Source: Aquimarina rhabdastrellae
GTDB lineage: Bacteria > Bacteroidota > Bacteroidia > Flavobacteriales > Flavobacteriaceae
Direction: 5' to 3'
DNA length: 64,000 bases
NCBI GenBank assembly: GCA_947387485.1
Contig: CANDNT010000001.1
Coordinates: 372,001 to 436,000, forward strand
Below, one piece after another: positions 17,025 to 25,883 of the stretch. Below the pieces are notes generated by a model that saw only the letters and a program-made list of their open reading frames with translations, made no database searches and was not told where the DNA came from. Each line of letters begins with the position of its first letter. The stretch's first letter is position 1. A program made the position numbers and the translations under genes.

Positions 17025-17706
17025 TTTTACGATTCTCAAAATACGTTAACAATAGTAAATTGGTTAAAATCATTGTAAAAGCATATATGGAGTCTTCTAT
17101 AGGTATTGTACCTAGGCGGACTCCTAAATTTTCGTTATCATTATACCATACCACTTCATCTACTATCCACGCACCTGTTAACACTCCATTTACTATAAAA
17201 AAAGGTACAAGCATAGCTATAAAGGTTACTAAAAATTGTTGTAATATTTCTTTTTGAAATCTAATTGCTATTTCTAAAAGTACAACGGCATAGCTAAAAT
17301 TAACCACCGTATAACTTCTATCAAGAAATATTACACTAATTAAAAACAATAGTATTTGCAGGCTTCTCATTTTTATATTAATATACTGATCTGGGAATTT
17401 TAACTTAGGAAATAATTCTAATAATGCATAATGCATAAACACACATGCATATGGAATACATATGAAAAATAACCATTCTTCTATAGGTAATCCAGCTATT
17501 GTATACTTTAAATAATACGCAGGATTAAATCCCCAAACACCTCTTTGAGTAAAAATCACATCCCATGTGATATAAAAACTAGATGAAATTACTATAGCTA
17601 GAAATAGTGATTTCCATTTTTTATAGAATTTTAATCTAGGATGAAAACTAGCAAAAAACGGAATACTTATAGATCCTATATTTAATAATAGATAGAGATA
17701 GTCCAT
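16999..17706 (-). CDS. lycopene beta-cyclase, fused CrtYcd type
   Basis: 235 aa from the ATG at 17706; a TTG at 17712 adds two residues. About seven hydrophobic helices are visible, with the two repeated halves of the heterodimeric-type cyclase fused: AGLPIEEWLFFICIPYACV in the first half and GTIPIEDSIYAFTMILTN in the second. The PIEE/PIED motifs are the family signature. The enzyme closes beta-ionone rings on lycopene in the inner membrane. It is the last gene of the carotenoid operon, 8 nt after crtZ, and its 3' end overlaps a convergent gene. Confidence 0.85.
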   Translation of the reverse strand: MDYLYLLLNIGSISIPFFASFHPRLKFYKKWKSLFLAIVISSSFYITWDVIFTQRGVWGFNPAYYLKYTIAGLPIEEWLFFICIPYACVFMHYALLELFPKLKFPDQYINIKMRSLQILLFLISVIFLDRSYTVVNFSYAVVLLEIAIRFQKEILQQFLVTFIAMLVPFFIVNGVLTGAWIVDEVVWYNDNENLGVRLGTIPIEDSIYAFTMILTNLLLLTYFENRKIKSSRLEH

Positions 17707-17714
17707 ATGCAAGA

Positions 17715-18170
17715 CTATTTTACATTTTTATAATATTTATACGGAAAAATCAACATTCCAAAGCATTCTCCACCATGTTTACCTATGTGTTTGTGATGCA
17801 TTTTATGAGCTCTCCTCACTGCTTTGGCATATTTAGAATTTGCTTTCTTAAAGATTTTAAATCGCTGATGTATAAAAATATCATGTACTAAAAAATACGC
17901 TAGTCCGTATAAAAATATACCTATTCCTATTGCTAGTCCATATTGAAAAATATCATTTTTCCACAGTAAAAATAGTATAATACTTATCGTAGCGTAGAAG
18001 AGAAAAAATGCATCATTACGTTCAAACCAAGAATCGTGATCTTTTTTATGATGATCTTTGTGTAAACTCCATAAAAACCCGTGCATAACGTATTTATGCG
18101 TAAACCAAGCCATAAATTCCATTATAGCAAAAGTCAGTATACAAATTGCGATATGATATATAATCTCCAT
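17715..18170 (-). CDS. crtZ: beta-carotene 3-hydroxylase
   Basis: 151 aa, a membrane-embedded di-iron hydroxylase. The histidine clusters are THKYVMHG, LHKDHHKKDH, VHDIFIHQRF and RAHKMHHKHIGKHGGE, the full set found in CrtZ. Four hydrophobic segments hold these motifs at the membrane face. It hydroxylates beta-carotene at C3 and C3' to zeaxanthin. Its ATG overlaps the crtB stop by one base (TAATG on the minus strand), so translation is probably coupled. Confidence 0.92.
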   Translation of the reverse strand: MEIIYHIAICILTFAIMEFMAWFTHKYVMHGFLWSLHKDHHKKDHDSWFERNDAFFLFYATISIILFLLWKNDIFQYGLAIGIGIFLYGLAYFLVHDIFIHQRFKIFKKANSKYAKAVRRAHKMHHKHIGKHGGECFGMLIFPYKYYKNVK

Positions 18171-19009
18171 TACATCAAATTTAATTGATATTTGACATAA
18201 CTTCTAGTTAAAATCTCAAACTTCTTATAATCAGGGATACGAATTCTTTTATTCTTTATTTCTGTTGCTGGTAGATGCTTTAACTTTTTTAGTAATTGTT
18301 TGTAATAGCGATATGCTGTAAATACACCAAATTTTGCTTCTATTGGTAATTTTATAATTCCTTTATAAGCTTCAGCAAAATCATGTTCTATATCTGTAAT
18401 GATATTAAGCTTTTCATTTTCATCTAAGATTTGCAAATTGGTATTAGGAAAATAATTACGATTTAGTTCTTCTGTATCTGCTTTTAAATCCCTTAAAAAA
18501 TTAACCTTTTGAAAAGCTGATCCTAATTTTGTAGCAGCATATTTCAGTGCTTCATATTTTTGTTGATCTCCTTTTACAAAAACCTTAAGACACATTAATC
18601 CTACTACATCTGCAGAACCGTGGATATAATTTTCATATTCTTCGGCAGAATGGTATTCTTTTTTGGATAAATCCAAACGCATACTATGCATAAAATCTTT
18701 AATCAAGTCTCTTCCTATATTGTATTTATGAACTGTATGCTGAAAAGCATTTAAAATAGGATTCAAACTTATTCTATCTACTAATGCTTTATTTAAATCT
18801 TTCTCAAAAGTATCTAACAATTCTTCTTTGTTATACGCATGAAAAGAATCCACAATTTCGTCTGCAAATCTTACAAAGCCATATATATTGTAGATATCCT
18901 GTCTAATGCCTTTTCCTAACATACGTGTCGCAAGAGAAAAAGAAGTACTATATGTAGTGGTAACTTGTTTACTACATAAATAAGAAACTTGGTCAAATAA
19001 TGATTTCAT
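18170..19009 (-). CDS. crtB: phytoene synthase
   Basis: 279 aa. The two aspartate-rich motifs that bind the diphosphate-Mg2+ of geranylgeranyl diphosphate are visible: FADEIVDSFH (about 47-56) and NFLRDLKADTEELNRNYFP (about 170-190). TTYSTSFSLATRML near the N-terminus is also typical of squalene/phytoene synthases. It joins two GGPP molecules into phytoene. The spacer to crtI is 6 nt. No crtE (GGPP synthase) lies in the cluster, so that activity must come from elsewhere. Confidence 0.93.
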   Translation of the reverse strand: MKSLFDQVSYLCSKQVTTTYSTSFSLATRMLGKGIRQDIYNIYGFVRFADEIVDSFHAYNKEELLDTFEKDLNKALVDRISLNPILNAFQHTVHKYNIGRDLIKDFMHSMRLDLSKKEYHSAEEYENYIHGSADVVGLMCLKVFVKGDQQKYEALKYAATKLGSAFQKVNFLRDLKADTEELNRNYFPNTNLQILDENEKLNIITDIEHDFAEAYKGIIKLPIEAKFGVFTAYRYYKQLLKKLKHLPATEIKNKRIRIPDYKKFEILTRSYVKYQLNLM

Positions 19010-19015
19010 AAGGTT

Positions 19016-20476
19016 TTAATTATATTTATAAACGAGTTCTGCACACAGTTTTCCAGAAATTAATGAGGGGGGAACTCCTGGCCCTGGAACTGTTAATTGT
19101 CCTGTAAAATATAAGTGATCGACTTTTTTACTTTTTATTTTTGGTCTTAAAAATGCTGTTTGTAATAAGGTATTAGCCATACCATAGGCATTACCTTTAT
19201 ATGAATTGTAATCTGCTATAAAATCATTAACACAAAATGATTTCTTTACTATTATTGAATCTTGAACTTCTTGATTAGTTATATGCTCAAATCGAGTGAT
19301 TATTTTATTGAAATATTCTGTTCTCAATTCTGGAGTATCTTCTATTCCTGGTGCTAATGGAATTAAAAATATAGCCGCTTCTTTATCTTCTGGTGCACAT
19401 GAAGCATCTGTAATACTAGGGAAACTTGCATAAAACAAAGGTGCTTCAGGCCAATGTGGATCGTCATAAATCGCATATGCATGTTGATCAAAATCTACAT
19501 CAAAGAATAAGGTATGATGTGCTACATTCTTTATTTTTTTATCAAAGCCTACATAAAATAATAAAGAAGATGGAGCAAAAGTTTTTTTATCCCAATATCG
19601 CTCAGAATATTGTCTGTGTTTTATGTCTAATAAGGTTTCTGTATGATGATAATCTGCTCCAGATACAACAATATCTTTCCTAACGTGTTTTCCGTTAATT
19701 TTTATACCTGTTGCTTTAGTACCTTCTGTTAAAATTTCTTCTACATTACTATTGGTATTAATCTTAACTCCTAGTGATTTTGCTAATGCTGTAATTCCTT
19801 CAATGACTGTATACATTCCTCCTTTAGGGTGAAATGTTCCTAACCCAAAATCTGCAAAGTTCATAAAACTATAAAAAGATGGTGTATCACTAGGTTTCGC
19901 TCCCAAAAACAACACTGGAAATTCTAATATAGATATTAATTTAGGGTTTTTAAATGTCTTTCTTACCTCACTTGATATTGATCCGAAAAACTGTCCTAAT
20001 CTTGCTATAGTTTTGGCATTAACTAGTTCTAAAGGAGATACTCCTGGTTTATATACCAAATCTTTAATAGCTACATTGTAATTATCCTCAGCTTTTTCTA
20101 TAAACTTTTTTAAATATGTACCACTACCCTTTTCTATTGCTTCAAAGGTGTTGTATATTTTTTCTAAAGAATCTTCTATAGTGATCGTTTCCTCTTTATC
20201 AAAATAAACTGTATACGCTGGGTTTAATTTTTCTAAAGTGTAAAAATCTGAAGGCTTTACATTAAAATCTGAAAAGAAACGTTCAAAAACATCTGGCATC
20301 CAATACCAAGTAGGACCTATGTCAAAAGTGAAACCACTTTCTTTATATTGTCTGGCTCTTCCTCCTACGGTTTCATTCTTTTCAAATACCTCTACTTCAT
20401 ATCCCATCTTAGCCAAATAACATGATGCAGCTAAGGAGGAAAAACCAGATCCAATTATTCCTATTTTTTTCGTCAC
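19016..20476 (-). CDS. crtI: phytoene desaturase (CrtI type)
   Basis: 486 aa. The N-terminus IGIIGSGFSSLAASCYLAK and the following EVFEKNETVGGRARQY form the FAD-binding Rossmann motif, and the C-terminal YFTGQLTVPGPGVPPSLISG is the CrtI signature. It introduces four double bonds to make lycopene. The start is GTG at 20476, and it overlaps the stop of the upstream merR-type gene by 4 nt (GTGA), showing that regulator and pathway genes form one operon. Confidence 0.94.
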   Translation of the reverse strand: MTKKIGIIGSGFSSLAASCYLAKMGYEVEVFEKNETVGGRARQYKESGFTFDIGPTWYWMPDVFERFFSDFNVKPSDFYTLEKLNPAYTVYFDKEETITIEDSLEKIYNTFEAIEKGSGTYLKKFIEKAEDNYNVAIKDLVYKPGVSPLELVNAKTIARLGQFFGSISSEVRKTFKNPKLISILEFPVLFLGAKPSDTPSFYSFMNFADFGLGTFHPKGGMYTVIEGITALAKSLGVKINTNSNVEEILTEGTKATGIKINGKHVRKDIVVSGADYHHTETLLDIKHRQYSERYWDKKTFAPSSLLFYVGFDKKIKNVAHHTLFFDVDFDQHAYAIYDDPHWPEAPLFYASFPSITDASCAPEDKEAAIFLIPLAPGIEDTPELRTEYFNKIITRFEHITNQEVQDSIIVKKSFCVNDFIADYNSYKGNAYGMANTLLQTAFLRPKIKSKKVDHLYFTGQLTVPGPGVPPSLISGKLCAELVYKYN

Positions 20477-21399
20477 GTTATATTCCTTTCTTTTTTATCA
20501 TCTAAAGCTTCAAGAAAATCTGAAATTGCTTTAAATACTTTTATTTGTTTGTGTTCTATCTCTGTATCTACTAAAGCATATTTTCTTCCTAAAACCCACA
20601 ACTCTGCATCTGAATCAATTAACTTACTGTCAATCATATCATTAATATACGATTTAATCTTGTGATCTTTTGGTTCTACTGTAAAATATGTAACAAATTT
20701 TATGTTATTGAACTGTTCTTTAAGATAATACAAATCTTGTTTAGGTATATTTTGTCCTAAATAAATACTATAATTTCCTCTAGCTTGAATTAGATAGTTT
20801 GCATAAATTAAACCTAACTCATGAATCTCATTTTCTGGCAAAAACAATATGTATGCAGTATCACTAGATATATTATTTTCTGTGTTTAAACGATTCGCTT
20901 GTATGATAATTCTATCTCTAATTAATGAAGTTATAAAATGTTCATGTGCAGGCGTTAAAAAATCTGTTTGCCATAAACGTCCTATTTCATTGAGAAATGG
21001 AATACAAAATTGTTCAAACACTTCTTCAAAAGAATATTCTCTTAACAACTCTTCAAAAGCTTCAATAAATAATTGTTTGTTGAATTTAAACATTGCCATT
21101 TTAAAAATATTAACGGCATTGTGTGATTGTGCTTCTTTATGAGTGATCTTGTTGCATTCTTCTTTTATCTCTTTTTGATTGAGTTTAGCTATTTTAGAAA
21201 TTTTATAACCACTGTTATATAATTGGGTAATATTCAATAGTTTTTGAAAACTTTCTAAAGAATAATATCTAATATTAGTATCTGTACGTTCAGGTTCGAG
21301 CAAACCGTATCTCTTTTCCCAAATACGAATTGTATGGGCTTTAATTCCAGATAAATTCTCTAAATCTTTAATACTAAAAGATGTACTTATTTTACTCAT
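20473..21399 (-). CDS. CarH/LitR-like MerR regulator with cobalamin-binding domain
   Basis: 308 aa. Residues 8-75 are a MerR-type winged helix (IKAHTIRIWEKRYGLLEPER). Residues about 95-165 are the helical cap: W143 and E153-H154 keep the W-x9-EH motif that contacts the adenosyl group in CarH. Residues 180-300 form the B12-binding domain with E191-x-H193-x-x-G196, where His193 would be the lower axial Co ligand. In the family, adenosylcobalamin-bound tetramers repress carotenoid genes in the dark and light breaks them. Being first in the crt operon, it probably also regulates itself. Confidence 0.88.
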   Translation of the reverse strand: MSKISTSFSIKDLENLSGIKAHTIRIWEKRYGLLEPERTDTNIRYYSLESFQKLLNITQLYNSGYKISKIAKLNQKEIKEECNKITHKEAQSHNAVNIFKMAMFKFNKQLFIEAFEELLREYSFEEVFEQFCIPFLNEIGRLWQTDFLTPAHEHFITSLIRDRIIIQANRLNTENNISSDTAYILFLPENEIHELGLIYANYLIQARGNYSIYLGQNIPKQDLYYLKEQFNNIKFVTYFTVEPKDHKIKSYINDMIDSKLIDSDAELWVLGRKYALVDTEIEHKQIKVFKAISDFLEALDDKKERNIT

Positions 21400-21416
21400 A
21401 ATATTATTATCCTTTA

Positions 21417-21424
21417 CAAATATA
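21417..21424 (-). promoter_or_regulatory. -7 element of the carotenoid operon
   Basis: Minus strand TATATTTG matches TAnnTTTG, 18 nt before the regulator's ATG. The -33 region falls inside the left arm of the adjacent inverted repeat, so a protein bound there would block the polymerase. Confidence 0.55.
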
Positions 21425-21429
21425 GTAAA

Positions 21430-21480
21430 AAAACTATTTTGTTTAACTTTTTATAATAAATATTAAACAAAAATAGTTTT
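21430..21480. promoter_or_regulatory. long inverted repeat, candidate CarH-type operator
   Basis: Left arm AAAACTATTTTGTTTAA (21430-21446), 16-nt spacer, right arm TTAAACAAAAATAGTTTT (21463-21480). The arms are complementary except for a single-base indel. It overlaps the expected -33 site of the merR-crt promoter. Confidence 0.6.
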
Positions 21481-21534
21481 ATCATATTCAATTCTTCTTG
21501 TATTGCTAAATAAAACATTAGTCAATAAAGCATC

Positions 21535-21566
21535 AAAAAAGGCGAGCTTTTTATGGCTCACCTTAC
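21535..21566 (-). terminator. intrinsic terminator after the LytTR regulator gene
   Basis: Minus strand: AAGGTGAGC, an 8-nt loop, GCTCGCCTT, then a T-run. One G-U pair in a 9-bp stem. It separates the lytS/lytTR transcript from the carotenoid operon. Confidence 0.8.
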
Positions 21567-21593
21567 TTAAAAAAAATTATTATTAAAATATAT

Positions 21594-22328
21594 TTAAACT
21601 CCTAATCTATCAAACACATTACTTTTATATGTTTCTCCAATTGGAATTCTAATATCATCTTTCAATACTATTTTTGTTTTCTGCAATGCTTTTATGTGTA
21701 AAATATTTACAATATATGACCTGTGTGTTCTTAAAAAGTCTGAATCTGGGAGTTTACTTAATATCTCTTTAAAATTGGATAGGGTCAAAATTGCTTTATC
21801 AGATTCTGAAGTATAGATTTTGATATAATCTTTTAACCCCTGTATATAAGTTATCTGTTCACAATTAATCTTTATATTTTCGTATTCGGACTTTACAAAA
21901 ATAAATTTTTGTTCTTCACTTTTTTCATCATTCTGAATAATCACTGGCTCTACACGTTGCACACTATTACGTTCTAATTCGTACTTTTCTTTTGCTCTAG
22001 AAACAGCTTTTAAAAACCTATGAAAAGGAATAGGTTTTACTAAATAATCTGTAGCATTAAGGTTAAATCCATCCAAGGCATATTCTGGATATGCTGTTGT
22101 AAATATAAATTGAGGTAGGTTATCCAACGTTTTTACCAAATCAATCCCAGTAAGATTAGGCATTTCTATATCCAAAAAGACTAAATCAATTTGGTTTTTA
22201 TTTAATAAAATAATAGCCTCTAGAGGATTATTACATTTGGCCACAACCTCAAGTCCCTCTATTTGTGAGACATATGATTCTATCACATCTACTGCCAATG
22301 GCTCATCATCAATTATTGCACACTTCAT
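21594..22328 (-). CDS. LytTR-family response regulator
   Basis: 244 aa. Receiver domain at 1-120 with the acidic pair IDDE, phospho-acceptor DLVFLDIEMP, conserved Thr in FTTAYPEYAL and Lys in DYLVKPI. Residues about 140-244 form the LytTR DNA-binding domain (IKINCEQITYIQGLKDYIKI, FLRTHRSYIVN). The start overlaps the kinase stop by 4 nt (22325-22328), so the two form a classic two-component pair. Targets are unknown. Confidence 0.93.
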   Translation of the reverse strand: MKCAIIDDEPLAVDVIESYVSQIEGLEVVAKCNNPLEAIILLNKNQIDLVFLDIEMPNLTGIDLVKTLDNLPQFIFTTAYPEYALDGFNLNATDYLVKPIPFHRFLKAVSRAKEKYELERNSVQRVEPVIIQNDEKSEEQKFIFVKSEYENIKINCEQITYIQGLKDYIKIYTSESDKAILTLSNFKEILSKLPDSDFLRTHRSYIVNILHIKALQKTKIVLKDDIRIPIGETYKSNVFDRLGV

Positions 22329-23368
22329 TCTTTCAAATTTAATACTAAATCAACAATATACTTATTTTCTTTTTCTTCTACACTAAGCTCGTGTTTTTCA
22401 GGATATAACAACTCTAATCGTTCTCTGGTATTTTGTAATCCTATACCAAAATCATTATTGATATGTTTTCGTACACCTATAAGATTAATACATTTAAAAT
22501 ACAACTTTGTCTCCTCTACATCAATACTTATTCTTACCTCTGTATTTCCTTTAAAATCTGTACCGTATTTAAATGCATTTTCAATAAATGAAATTAACAA
22601 CAAAGGTTTTATCTTTTGGTTAGATACCGTTCCATGAATATTGATAGTTACCTTTTCGTTATTTGCTATTCTTAATCGTTGTAGCTTTAAATAATTCTGA
22701 ATATAATTTAATTCATTTTGTAACAACACAAACTTGTTATTTGTTTGATACAGCATATATCGCATCATTTCTGATAATGTAATTACTGCTTCTGGTGCAT
22801 CATTAGACTTTTTTGTAGTTAATGAATATATGCTATTAAGAGAGTTAAATAAGAAATGTGGATTCAACTGGTTTTTAAGAAACTGTAATTCTGTTGCTGT
22901 TTTATCTGCCTGAATTACGCGTCTATTATTTTCATTCCTTTTCCACTCTTCGTATAGTCGAATTGCTAAACTTAAAATTAAAAAAGTTGTATAGAATAAT
23001 ACTGAAAATCTTTTTCCTGAAAATCTGTTAAAGAAAAACCTTCGATCTATAAATTTTCCTGTAACATCTACAGCATTAATATATAATTCTACATCATTAA
23101 TGACATGGTCTGTAATCAACTTTGATATATAAATAAGACTTATAGCTGAAAAGACGTAAATCAATGCTCTTTTTTTAAGCAATAATTGTGGGACCAAAAA
23201 CAAATAATTCATATAAAAAATACCTAAATTAATTGTTAACCTGCTTAAAAAACCTCTAGGTATTCTCCCTAAATCCAAATAGAGTTGAATTCCTACAAAG
23301 CTCACAAACAACCCCCAACAGAGCGTATGAATTAAAAATTGCTTTCCATTTATAGTATATTTATACAC
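22325..23368 (-). CDS. LytS-type sensor histidine kinase
   Basis: 347 aa. Four hydrophobic segments cover about 10-135, followed by a coiled coil and the His_kinase domain: FLKNQLNPHFLFNSLNSIYS has the phospho-accepting His in the NPHFLFN motif, and SFIENAFKYG and FGIGLQNTRERL are the ATPase N and G boxes. There is no extracellular sensor domain, so the signal is probably sensed in the membrane. The start is GTG at 23368; the next in-frame Met is too far in. Cognate partner is the LytTR gene just downstream. Confidence 0.92.
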   Translation of the reverse strand: MYKYTINGKQFLIHTLCWGLFVSFVGIQLYLDLGRIPRGFLSRLTINLGIFYMNYLFLVPQLLLKKRALIYVFSAISLIYISKLITDHVINDVELYINAVDVTGKFIDRRFFFNRFSGKRFSVLFYTTFLILSLAIRLYEEWKRNENNRRVIQADKTATELQFLKNQLNPHFLFNSLNSIYSLTTKKSNDAPEAVITLSEMMRYMLYQTNNKFVLLQNELNYIQNYLKLQRLRIANNEKVTINIHGTVSNQKIKPLLLISFIENAFKYGTDFKGNTEVRISIDVEETKLYFKCINLIGVRKHINNDFGIGLQNTRERLELLYPEKHELSVEEKENKYIVDLVLNLKE

Positions 23369-23374
23369 TTTTAC

Positions 23375-23680
23375 TTATTTAATTTGGTTACAGTTATAAG
23401 TAATCTTCATTTCTTTCAATTCTTCCATTTTAATACTCGGGTTTTCTCTTTTTATCAGTTTACTTTTAACCCGTTGAGCAACTTTGTAAGCTTCTTCTTC
23501 AGAAACAAATGAATAATTACATGGTATCGCTGGAATAAATTGTTGTTTAATCATAAGCTTATTATGATCAAGAATTTTATATCCATATCCTTGATCTTTT
23601 TTATAAACTTCTATTTGTAAAGAACTGTTGCAATTCCACAATAAAATACCCAATAAAAAATAGCTTATCTTTCTTTTCAT
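23375..23680 (-). CDS. small lipoprotein of unknown function
   Basis: 101 aa. The N-terminus KRKISYFLLGILLWNC is a lipoprotein signal with a lipobox ending at Cys17, so the mature protein of about 85 aa is membrane-anchored. It has a short beta-rich middle and ends in a charged segment with ITYNCNQ. No family recognised. It lies 6 nt upstream of the kinase start on the same strand, so it may modulate that two-component system (inference from position). Confidence 0.65.
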   Translation of the reverse strand: MKRKISYFLLGILLWNCNSSLQIEVYKKDQGYGYKILDHNKLMIKQQFIPAIPCNYSFVSEEEAYKVAQRVKSKLIKRENPSIKMEELKEMKITYNCNQIK

Positions 23681-23694
23681 CTTTTAATTTTATT

Positions 23695-23753
23695 ACAAAA
23701 ACACCCTAATCATAATTTTCCAAAACACACAAAAAATAATCATAGGGCGTTTT
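23695..23753 (-). terminator. possible terminator between the Kelch gene and the small lipoprotein gene
   Basis: Minus strand AAACGCCCTA pairs with TAGGGTGTTT over a 35-nt loop and is followed by a short T-rich stretch. The long loop makes this weak. Confidence 0.35.
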
Positions 23754-23779
23754 AAGAGGGGTATCAATTCAACTTCAAT

Positions 23780-24766
23780 CTAATCTTCTTCATCGTATTC
23801 CTCTAACGGAAATACTTCATATGCATCATCCAAATATAAATTTCCTGATCTACCTAATACAACAACTGCTCTATTCTCATTTGTAAATACAAACGCATCT
23901 TGTCTATTAGTTCCTTCTATAGCAGTAATTTCTTCCCAACTATCATCATTAACATTATATTCCCATAAACTTCCTAATGCTCCAAAATTATATCCCGTAG
24001 CAATATATCCTCTTCCTCCTATAGCAAACCCTACTGCATTAGCTCTAAGTAATGCTGCTTCATCATCTTCTTCATCAAGATCATCCTTTTTTGTCCAAAC
24101 TTCTGTAATAGGATCAAACTCCCAAAAATCCTCTTCATAAATTCCATTACTCACTCCAGTACCTAGATACACTTTTCCATTAAGAGTAAAAGTAGTTGCA
24201 TCTCTACGTTTTGCTCCTCCAAAACCAACAAGTTCTGTCCATTGATCTGTAGTTGCATCATATTTCCAAAAATCTTTACGATCATTATCTCCATCATATC
24301 CTGTACCTATATACCCCGTACCGTTTACAGCAAATGATACTGCACCTCTACGTACTCCTCCTTCAAAACTTGCCTTTTGAGTCCACGTATTTGCACTAGG
24401 ATTATACTCCCAGAAATCTCCTAATTCATTATCTCCATCATATCCTACTCCTAGATATCCCTTATTAGCTATAGCAAATCCAGAGGCAGAACTACGAGCT
24501 ATTCCAGGAAAATCTGCTTTTTGTACCCAAAAATCTCCATCCATATCATACTCCCAAAAATCATTGAGATAATCATCTCCATCATATCCTGTACCTAAAT
24601 AACCTTTATTATCTATCAAAAATCCCGCAGCACTACTTCTAGGTGTTCCGTCAAAAACAGAGCGTTCTACCCAGTTTCCTCTTTGAGTATCATCATCACT
24701 AGAACAACTACTCAATAAAAGCACTCCTACAAATGCTATCCATAAAAACTTAGTTCTATTCATCAT
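23780..24766 (-). CDS. Kelch-repeat lipoprotein
   Basis: 328 aa. The lipobox LLLSSC (Cys about 21) is followed by an Asp/Ser-rich linker. The rest is six copies of an about 48-residue unit with the pattern G-Y-[LI]-G-[TV]-G-Y-D-G-D...DFWEYD, a Kelch blade giving a six-bladed beta-propeller. Asp-rich loops repeat in the first three or four blades and may bind Ca2+. Such proteins in Bacteroidota are surface- or periplasm-exposed ligand binders. It follows the beta-barrel gene by 14 nt, so they probably work together. Confidence 0.85.
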   Translation of the reverse strand: MMNRTKFLWIAFVGVLLLSSCSSDDDTQRGNWVERSVFDGTPRSSAAGFLIDNKGYLGTGYDGDDYLNDFWEYDMDGDFWVQKADFPGIARSSASGFAIANKGYLGVGYDGDNELGDFWEYNPSANTWTQKASFEGGVRRGAVSFAVNGTGYIGTGYDGDNDRKDFWKYDATTDQWTELVGFGGAKRRDATTFTLNGKVYLGTGVSNGIYEEDFWEFDPITEVWTKKDDLDEEDDEAALLRANAVGFAIGGRGYIATGYNFGALGSLWEYNVNDDSWEEITAIEGTNRQDAFVFTNENRAVVVLGRSGNLYLDDAYEVFPLEEYDEED

Positions 24767-24780
24767 TATTTAACTTCTTT

Positions 24781-25653
24781 TTATTTATTATTAATGTTAA
24801 ATCTTATTCCAGTAGAAAAATATAATTGTGGTGCTATATCTAATTCATACTTAACCTCATCATCATCCACCAACTCGTATTGATTGTATAAAGAATGTCC
24901 TAATGTTCCATAAACAGTCCAATATTTGTCAAACTTATGTGCATATGTAAGTGATAACCCTACAGTACTTATTCTTGCATTAGTAACTGTATTTGTATTT
25001 AAATCAAGAGGTATTGTATTACTTAAGTTAGCTGTTAATCCATCTATATCTAGGTTAGCTTTTAACTCACTTTGAGTAGTGATATCATATTTTAAATAAG
25101 TTTCAGGAAATCCTAAACCAAAAGCAATTCGCTCATTAATCTTTTGTTTATAGCTTACTATAGGTAACAGTTGCTGCTTACCTAGTATTCCAGAATACAT
25201 AATCCCGAAGGATAATCGAGCATCTTTTGTTGAAGCATTAAATTTCTTAGAAAACTTTAAAGTTCCGTTATAAAAAAGATCTTCACTCGATAGTTTATCT
25301 TCAAAATTAGAAGCTAAATCTAATCCTGCTCCTACAGTTACATTCCATGATTTTGAAATAGGATAAGCATAAAGCCACCCATATTTAATTTTATAAAAAC
25401 TCTCAATTTCTTCTGTAGCAAATACAAAATTTTCATTATAGGTGAACTTATATTGCGCTATCCCCAAAACATTAATTAACTTTCCTTTATTAAGCTGAAA
25501 CGGAATATTGCCATCTATTGCAATAGTTCCTATTTCTACATCACTATTAGCATTAGGAGCAATTTGGTATTCAAAATCAATCAAATTATACTCCTGTGCA
25601 TATATATAGTGCCCACAAAAAATTAAACATATTAGTATTAAATATTTACTCAT
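24781..25653 (-). CDS. outer-membrane beta-barrel protein (DUF6268-like)
   Basis: 290 aa from the ATG at 25653; the frame stays open to a TTG at 25680 but the signal peptide MSKYLILICLIFCGHYIYAQ starts properly here. The mature part is a series of amphipathic strands with aromatic girdles (YGWLYAYPISKSWNVTVGAG, RLSFGIMYSGILGKQQLL), ending in a barrel-type strand. The pattern resembles DUF6268 family barrels. It forms an operon with the downstream Kelch lipoprotein, which may cap or feed the barrel (inference). Confidence 0.6.
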   Translation of the reverse strand: MSKYLILICLIFCGHYIYAQEYNLIDFEYQIAPNANSDVEIGTIAIDGNIPFQLNKGKLINVLGIAQYKFTYNENFVFATEEIESFYKIKYGWLYAYPISKSWNVTVGAGLDLASNFEDKLSSEDLFYNGTLKFSKKFNASTKDARLSFGIMYSGILGKQQLLPIVSYKQKINERIAFGLGFPETYLKYDITTQSELKANLDIDGLTANLSNTIPLDLNTNTVTNARISTVGLSLTYAHKFDKYWTVYGTLGHSLYNQYELVDDDEVKYELDIAPQLYFSTGIRFNINNK

Positions 25654-25883
25654 ATACAGTATATCTATTTTCTGTTTCAAAACTATTTTTAGTCTGGCAT
25701 TAATAAAAACTAAGTAGACCTATATCCCATATGTATCTACTAACTGTATTTTTTGTACTACAAATGATTTCTTACCCTATTCGTATAAAAAAAATGCCTG
25801 TTTGTAGTTTAAATACGGCTACATATCTAATTCATTTTTTATACGTCTGAGAGCCTTTTATGTTTATCAAAAATTTAGATTTT

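Noticed and set aside
20849..21142. 97-codon plus-strand reading frame
   Set aside because: Antisense to the B12-binding part of the CarH-like regulator; Cys/Ser-rich without any domain.
23780..24766. regularly spaced DNA repeats resembling a CRISPR array
   Set aside because: The period of about 145 nt reflects coding for Kelch blades; there is no short palindromic repeat with unique spacers.
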